Positions 59,462-64,000 of a stretch of 64,000 bases of DNA are shown in pieces. Origin of the DNA: SZAS-79 sp965279075 (GTDB lineage: Bacteria; Pseudomonadota; Gammaproteobacteria; Burkholderiales; SG8-39); the NCBI GenBank assembly GCA_965279075.1, contig CBDIHI010000010.1, positions 372,001 through 436,000 on the forward strand, read 5' to 3'. Every line of letters begins with the position of its first letter. The first letter of the stretch is position 1. Made by a program: the position numbers and the translations under genes. The notes under the pieces are model-generated. The model had not been told where the DNA came from, did not search any database, and saw nothing but the letters and a program-made list of their open reading frames with translations.

Positions 59462-60163
59462 TCAGCGGTAGGGGTTGACCTTGAGACCGAGCTTCTCGAG
59501 GTAGGCTTTCTTCGGGACGACCGATTCGGGGTCGAGTGTGCGCTTCTCGTAGTAGTCGATCAGCGGCTTGAACCAGTCGAAGTTGCGGCGCAGTTCGCCA
59601 ACGGGCTCGGCGCTCACGTCGGCGCGCAGGTTGACGAGCGGGAATTCGTGACGGCCGTAGACCACGAGTGCGGCGGAGGTCTGGCCTTCCTCCTGGCCGC
59701 CCGCGTCGCGCCCGGCCTCGACGGCGCGCATGAGGCGTTCCTCGAGTTCCTCCGATTCGCTGGCAAGGTACGCATCCGACATCGCCTTGACTACCTTGTC
59801 GCCGACCAGCACGTTGCCGGTGGCGACGTAACCGGGACCGACGATCTCGCCGGCCCACGAACGCGTCTTGTTCCCGGTGCGCACTGCGGCGTTGCCGTAG
59901 AAGTCGAGGATCGCGAACTGGCGGAATTCGAAGTACCGGTCGCCTTCGCACAGGTCCTTGAGGACCTTGTCGGGCGTGTGGCCGAACTCGATGAGCTTCT
60001 TCGCCACCTGCAGGCGGCGAAAGTCGCCCATCGCCTGCACGGTGACGATGCCGCGCCCGGGCACGACGTCGGAGATGCGCCAGCCCACGGCAGGGGTGCT
60101 GGTGGCCTGGCAGAAGCCGGCCTTGCCGGTGCGCTTGCAGTGGCCGAGGATGGAGAAGGTCAT
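59462..60163 (-). CDS. DUF1028 protein (Ntn-hydrolase-like), copy B
   Basis: 233 residues, paralogue of the gene downstream: MTFSILGHCKRTGKAGFCQA, VTVQAMGDFRRLQVAKKLIE, FRQFAILDFYGNAAVRTG. It diverges in the segment matching STNPLSVGGRC of copy A (STPAVGWRI) and carries Cys residues (GHCKRT, FCQAT) that copy A lacks. The pair might form a heteromer or handle related substrates. It follows the Bug receptor gene by 13 nt, suggesting a receptor plus two hydrolases operon. Confidence 0.87.
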   Translation of the reverse strand: MTFSILGHCKRTGKAGFCQATSTPAVGWRISDVVPGRGIVTVQAMGDFRRLQVAKKLIEFGHTPDKVLKDLCEGDRYFEFRQFAILDFYGNAAVRTGNKTRSWAGEIVGPGYVATGNVLVGDKVVKAMSDAYLASESEELEERLMRAVEAGRDAGGQEEGQTSAALVVYGRHEFPLVNLRADVSAEPVGELRRNFDWFKPLIDYYEKRTLDPESVVPKKAYLEKLGLKVNPYR

Positions 60164-60176
60164 GTGCGGGCCCGGG

Positions 60177-61154
60177 TCAGTCGAAGGTGATCTTGGCCGT
60201 CTTCACGACGCGGGCCCACTTTTCCTGGTCCTTGGCGAGGAACCCGTCCATTTCCTCGGGCGAGGCCGAGGGCGCGGGCTCCATGCCGGCGTTGACGAGC
60301 TTTTCCTTCACGTCGGGCGCCTGGAGCACTGCGGTCAGTTCCTTGAAGAGGCGCTGCACGACGGGCTTCGGCGTCTTCGAGGGCACGAGGAACCCATACC
60401 AGTTCGAGTACTCGTAGCCGGGCAGGCCCGATTCGGCCACCGTCGGGGTGTCCGGCAACTGGGCCGAGCGCTTCAGTGTCGTGACGGCGAGCGCGCGCAG
60501 CCTGCCCGAACGCACCTGCGGCAGCGCCGACGGGTCCGAGAAGAAGTAGTCGGTCTGGCCGGCTGCGATGGCCGGCATCGCCATGGCGCCGCCCTGGTAG
60601 GGGACGTGCAGCGTGTCGATGCCCGCCATCTGCTTGAACAGTTCGCCCGCGAGGTGCTGGGAATTGCCGATGCCGGCCGAAGCGTAGGTCATGGCGCCGG
60701 GCTTGGTCTTCGCCAGGGCGATCAGGTCGGCAACGGTCTTGTAGGGGGCATTCGGGGCGACGACCATGATGGGCGTCAGCAGCACGCCCTGTGTCACCCA
60801 CACGAAGTCATTGAGCGGGTCGTAGGTGAGCTTGCGCCCGGAGCCGCCGGCAATCGACAGCGGCGCAGGCGTGCCCAGCAGGATCGTGTAGCCGTCCGCG
60901 GGTGCATGGGCGACGACGGTGGCGCCGATGATGCCGGTCGCACCGGCGCGGTTCTCGACGACCACCGCCTGCTTGATGTTCGCGGTCAGCTTCTGCGCCA
61001 CGATGCGCGCCATGATGTCGGGGCCGCCGCCGGCGGCGAAAGTCACGACGATCTTGAGCGGGCGGGACGGGAAGGGGTCCTGGGCGCCGGCAGGTGCCGG
61101 ACCGAGCGCGGCCAGGCAAAGGAGTGTTGCAAGTGCGGTCTTCGGGATGTGCAT
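60177..61154 (-). CDS. TctC/Bug-family periplasmic solute receptor (6 of 6)
   Basis: 325 residues with signal peptide ending PAGAQD. Ligand loop IVVTFAAGGGPDIMAR (Thr-Phe in place of Pro-Phe), then VVVENRAGATGIIG and ADGYTILLG. It is the first gene of an operon with the two DUF1028 genes (13 nt to the next), the only receptor here with a clear enzymatic partner. Divergent from the SnoaL-like gene. Confidence 0.9.
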   Translation of the reverse strand: MHIPKTALATLLCLAALGPAPAGAQDPFPSRPLKIVVTFAAGGGPDIMARIVAQKLTANIKQAVVVENRAGATGIIGATVVAHAPADGYTILLGTPAPLSIAGGSGRKLTYDPLNDFVWVTQGVLLTPIMVVAPNAPYKTVADLIALAKTKPGAMTYASAGIGNSQHLAGELFKQMAGIDTLHVPYQGGAMAMPAIAAGQTDYFFSDPSALPQVRSGRLRALAVTTLKRSAQLPDTPTVAESGLPGYEYSNWYGFLVPSKTPKPVVQRLFKELTAVLQAPDVKEKLVNAGMEPAPSASPEEMDGFLAKDQEKWARVVKTAKITFD

Positions 61155-61245
61155 GTGGGGCTCCGGTCGAGGTTGGTATCCTCCGGGTGCAGCCTCGCTT
61201 TCCCACCGCCCGATGACAAGGGTCGTTTCACATTAGGAGCCCCGT

Positions 61246-61728
61246 ATGAGCATCCGGACTATCCTCATGGCCGTTCTCGGTGCATCGCTGTCCCTGGCGG
61301 TGCATGCGCAAGTCCCCGTGACGGCCAACCCCGACCACGAATCGATGCTGCGCAGCGCCGACCCGCAGCTGGCGAAGAACAAGCGCTTCGTCTACGACTT
61401 CTGGCGGGAGGTTTTCGAGGCGGCGCACATGGACCTCGCGCCGAAGTACCTGGCCGAGGGGTACATCCAGCACAACCCGCGGGTGCCGACCGGCCGCCAG
61501 GCGTTCATCGATTTCTTCACCAAGGTGAGGAAGCCCGCCCCGATCGAGGCGAAGGTCAAGGCGCCGCTGGTCGCCGTGATGGCCGACGGTGACCTCGTGG
61601 TCCTGGCATTCGCGCGTGAATACCCCGAGCCGCAGGACGCGACGAAGAAGTACACCACCACCTGGTTCGACATGTTCCGGATCGTGGACGGGAGAATCGC
61701 GGAGCATTGGGATCCGGCCATGAAGTAG
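61246..61728 (+). CDS. secreted SnoaL/NTF2-like protein
   Basis: 160 residues. A signal peptide (ending AVHAQ) precedes a SnoaL-like NTF2 fold: VYDFWREVFEAAHMDLAPKY, EGYIQHNPRVPTGRQAFIDFF, and the end MFRIVDGRIAEHWDPAMK. SnoaL-type proteins are polyketide cyclases or small hydrolases; many periplasmic ones have no assigned role. AGGAG 8 nt before the ATG supports the start. Confidence 0.85.
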   Translation: MSIRTILMAVLGASLSLAVHAQVPVTANPDHESMLRSADPQLAKNKRFVYDFWREVFEAAHMDLAPKYLAEGYIQHNPRVPTGRQAFIDFFTKVRKPAPIEAKVKAPLVAVMADGDLVVLAFAREYPEPQDATKKYTTTWFDMFRIVDGRIAEHWDPAMK

Positions 61729-61760
61729 GCTATGTTTCTAAATCACTGAATTAATTCGAC

Positions 61761-64000
61761 CTATTTGACAAGTTCCATCAACTTTCCATAGCTATTCACG
61801 ACTTCGTATTTCACTTGGTCTGAAGTTATTTTGGCGAAAAACCGCTTGGCGCACTCAATTTTCGATACCTCAATTTTGCGAAGGTCCATCGAAGACATCG
61901 ATCCTTTTGTCTCGGCAACGAAATATATGTGCTTCACCTTGCCACTCTGGAACGCAATGGCCCAGTCGGGGTTGTAGTTGCCCACTGGGGTCGGGATGTG
62001 AAAGCTCCTGGGCAGCTTGGCATACACAACGACTTCCGCGCTGGCGTCGAGTTCCCCGACAAATGTCCGCTCGCCGCCTGAGTCAGTGAAGACGTAGTCA
62101 TAAATGTGGCGATTCGCCTTGAAGCCTTTGCTCAGGTCCTCTTTCTTTTCCTGGGTGAAGATGTCAATGGCGTAGGTTTCGTCGAGCGGGCTGTAGGAGA
62201 GGTGTTCCACAATGACGGTGGCTTTTTGCTCGTTGATCAGCGTGCCAGCCTTGAGGATGAAGTCTTCAGGGTTGGTCTTATACTGACCAAAAACGGCTAC
62301 GTTAATGCCGCGCAGGATGGTGGCAATGGTCTTCCGAGTCAGCTGGGTGGATTCCGTCAGCTTGCCGATCAGATCGTATTTCACGGCCGAATTTACTGAG
62401 GTGGTCAAATACCCTGTCTCATTCTGCTTCAGTACGAAGGCATCGCCCGTCCTCACGTCGTCGTATTTCGCTTCTCCTTTCTGTTCCCCGGCTGTAACGG
62501 TGTATTGGAGAGGTGTGACTTTTAGGTCCTTGTCTAGAGTCTTGACACACTTTCCGATCAGCTCGTCAGTTTTGAAGTCCACCGCATAGATTGCCTTGCG
62601 GTTGATGCGACTCCAGAGGTCCTGGAACTCCTTCTTCTCGAAGTTGGCGTTGAGCGGGTTCACTTTCCCCTTGCGATCGTCCTCTATCTCGGGAAGTTGA
62701 GCAGCGCTGAAGACGCTGTCGATCAGCTGGAAGACCTGTTCTTTGTAGGGTTCAAGCTCCACAGGTAGCGCGACCAACGTGCCGTCCTTCTTTGCTTGGT
62801 GATACTGCTCGGTGATGCGCTCCTCCGGGTCCGAGTAGTCGTTCTTAACGAGATAGCGCTCTATCAGCTTCGCCAATTGCGGCGTCACTTTGACGTCGCC
62901 CGTCGATGTTTTGAGGATCTTGTCTTGGAAGTACTCCTGGTTGGCCTCCTTGGGACGGGCAGAGAGCGAAGCGCTGATGTCCTTCTGCAAGCCGGAAACG
63001 AAATCCTTGTAGCTCTCGTTGGCCACTACCGTAAGCACGTTCACCTGATGGACGGTTGCTGGATCGTCCATCCGATCCCCGCTCTGCGTGACAGCGAGGC
63101 GCATGCCGCGTCCGACCTCCTGCCGTCGAGAGACTGTGTTGTCGCTGTGCTTGAGCGTGCAAATCACAAAGACATTGGGATTGTCCCAGCCTTCGCGAAG
63201 GGCGGAGTGCGAGAAAAGGAAGCGCACGGGTTCTTCGAAACTCAGTAGGCGCGCCTTGTCCCGCAGGATCAGGTCATAGGCGTCCACATCGTCAGCCTCG
63301 CCCGCAGATTCGCCGCGAGTCTTCACGTCGGGGTTGACCAGACGCTTCGTCTTCTTGTCGACAGAGAAGTAACCGTTGTGCGTCTTTGCGGTCGGAATGC
63401 TCTTGAGATAGTGGTTGTAAGGCGTGTCTTCCAGCGTCTGCACTTCGTTGAGCTGTGCGTTGTATTCTTCCTCAAATACTTTTGCGTATTCGCCCGCCTG
63501 TTCTCCCGCGTCGTCATAGCTCCGATACTTCGCTACTTCATCTATGAAGAATAACGAGAGTACTTTGATACCTTGCGCGAAGAGCAGCTTCTCTTTTTCA
63601 AAGTGGGCTTTGATCGCCTCGCGAATTTGGATGCGTCGCAGTGCCGACTCGCTCACATCGCCAGTGGCCTCGCCGGCACCAAGTACGACGCCATTGGTAA
63701 AGCTGATTGTGTTCTCAATCGCGTTGATGTCGGACACCACAAAGCCGCGATACTGCTCTAGGCCCTCGGAGAGATCATAGAGGTTGTCGTTCTTACGCAG
63801 CAACCGAAGAACGCGCTTGATGCTGCTCTTCTGCTGAATCTCCAGCTCGGCGCGCGCTTCGGGCGGTTTGGTCGTCGCGATACGAATGGACTCCAGGTAG
63901 AGATAGGGGTTTGTTCCAGCCAAGCCTTTCAGGGTGATGCCTCGCACCGAGATCTTTTTCACGAGCTTCTGGTTGTAAGCGTCGATGGCATCGAGCCGAT
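61761..64000 (-). CDS. Type III restriction enzyme Res subunit, N-terminus cut by window end
   Basis: About 745 C-terminal residues of an enzyme usually near 1000. The frame is open to base 64000 (upstream codons give AIDAYNQKLVKKISV), so the start and helicase motifs I-III lie outside. Visible are superfamily 2 helicase motifs V and VI (HSALREGWDNPNVFVICTL, RQEVGRGMRLAV) and a C-terminal PD-(D/E)xK nuclease (NPDWAIAF, then FVAETKGSM). Res works with a Mod methyltransferase, presumably beyond the window. The gene is visibly less GC-rich than its neighbours, as is usual for a transferred defence gene. Confidence 0.93.
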   Translation of the reverse strand, partial: RLDAIDAYNQKLVKKISVRGITLKGLAGTNPYLYLESIRIATTKPPEARAELEIQQKSSIKRVLRLLRKNDNLYDLSEGLEQYRGFVVSDINAIENTISFTNGVVLGAGEATGDVSESALRRIQIREAIKAHFEKEKLLFAQGIKVLSLFFIDEVAKYRSYDDAGEQAGEYAKVFEEEYNAQLNEVQTLEDTPYNHYLKSIPTAKTHNGYFSVDKKTKRLVNPDVKTRGESAGEADDVDAYDLILRDKARLLSFEEPVRFLFSHSALREGWDNPNVFVICTLKHSDNTVSRRQEVGRGMRLAVTQSGDRMDDPATVHQVNVLTVVANESYKDFVSGLQKDISASLSARPKEANQEYFQDKILKTSTGDVKVTPQLAKLIERYLVKNDYSDPEERITEQYHQAKKDGTLVALPVELEPYKEQVFQLIDSVFSAAQLPEIEDDRKGKVNPLNANFEKKEFQDLWSRINRKAIYAVDFKTDELIGKCVKTLDKDLKVTPLQYTVTAGEQKGEAKYDDVRTGDAFVLKQNETGYLTTSVNSAVKYDLIGKLTESTQLTRKTIATILRGINVAVFGQYKTNPEDFILKAGTLINEQKATVIVEHLSYSPLDETYAIDIFTQEKKEDLSKGFKANRHIYDYVFTDSGGERTFVGELDASAEVVVYAKLPRSFHIPTPVGNYNPDWAIAFQSGKVKHIYFVAETKGSMSSMDLRKIEVSKIECAKRFFAKITSDQVKYEVVNSYGKLMELVK

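Noticed and set aside
1..64000. tRNA, rRNA, CRISPR, riboswitch, prophage or replication origin
   Set aside because: No cloverleaf, spaced repeat array, DnaA-box cluster, phage structural gene or conserved riboswitch core was seen.

Overview
The window is GC-rich, densely packed bacterial chromosome. It most resembles a betaproteobacterium of the Burkholderiales type. The grounds are six separate periplasmic TctC/Bug-type solute receptors without membrane partners, a 3-hydroxybutyrate dehydrogenase next to a patatin-like protein, a LexA with a CTGT-N8-ACAG operator, a TIGR04372-type glycosyltransferase, an RND tripartite pump and a DctPQM TRAP transporter. This is inference from gene content; there is no rRNA or tRNA here to anchor it. 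I see no CRISPR array, intact insertion sequence, prophage or replication origin.

Layout. 2-4354: a giant RTX protein with a lipase-like head, cut by the window start. 4360-9827: an aldolase-fold protein, an LVIVD-repeat protein, a Bug receptor, a glycosyltransferase and a ROK sugar kinase. 9911-14939: a signalling locus. Hpt, REC-adenylate cyclase and REC-Ser/Thr kinase genes run forward and converge on a PAS histidine kinase and a lone response regulator running in reverse. A 70-nt near-perfect nested palindrome lies between the two groups. 14970-16913: lexA with its promoter and SOS box, divergent from pncB, followed by an MFS transporter. 18145-22961: FkbM methyltransferase, CoA-transferase, nitroreductase and acyl-CoA synthetase. 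23273-29077: a compact catabolic unit of flavin monooxygenase, TRAP transporter and amidohydrolase. 29134-39600: small accessory genes, including a Phd/PIN toxin-antitoxin pair with a clear palindromic operator, an overlapping aldo-keto reductase/GNAT/DUF1415 operon, an FmdB-type zinc ribbon protein, a serine hydrolase, an M81 peptidase and an unlisted 53-residue membrane protein.

40623-46511 is an RND efflux operon (pump, adaptor, outer-membrane factor). 46630-50221 holds a second aldolase-fold gene, 3-hydroxybutyrate dehydrogenase, patatin and a pseudouridine synthase. 50263-54486 holds a COG2509-type FAD dehydrogenase, an Asp/Glu racemase-fold protein lacking both expected cysteines, a Bug receptor and an EamA permease. 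54606-58721 is a four-gene envelope cassette: LolD/MacB-type ATPase, FtsX-type permease, LolA-like periplasmic carrier and outer-membrane beta-barrel. 58734-61728 has two DUF1028 paralogues, a Bug receptor and a SnoaL-like protein. From 61761 to the window end runs the C-terminal part of a Type III restriction enzyme (Res subunit).

The two best candidates for an undescribed system are the phosphorelay locus that joins His-Asp signalling to a cyclase and a Hanks-type kinase, and the four-gene Lol-like trans-envelope cassette. All functional statements rest on motif reading; no database search was run.
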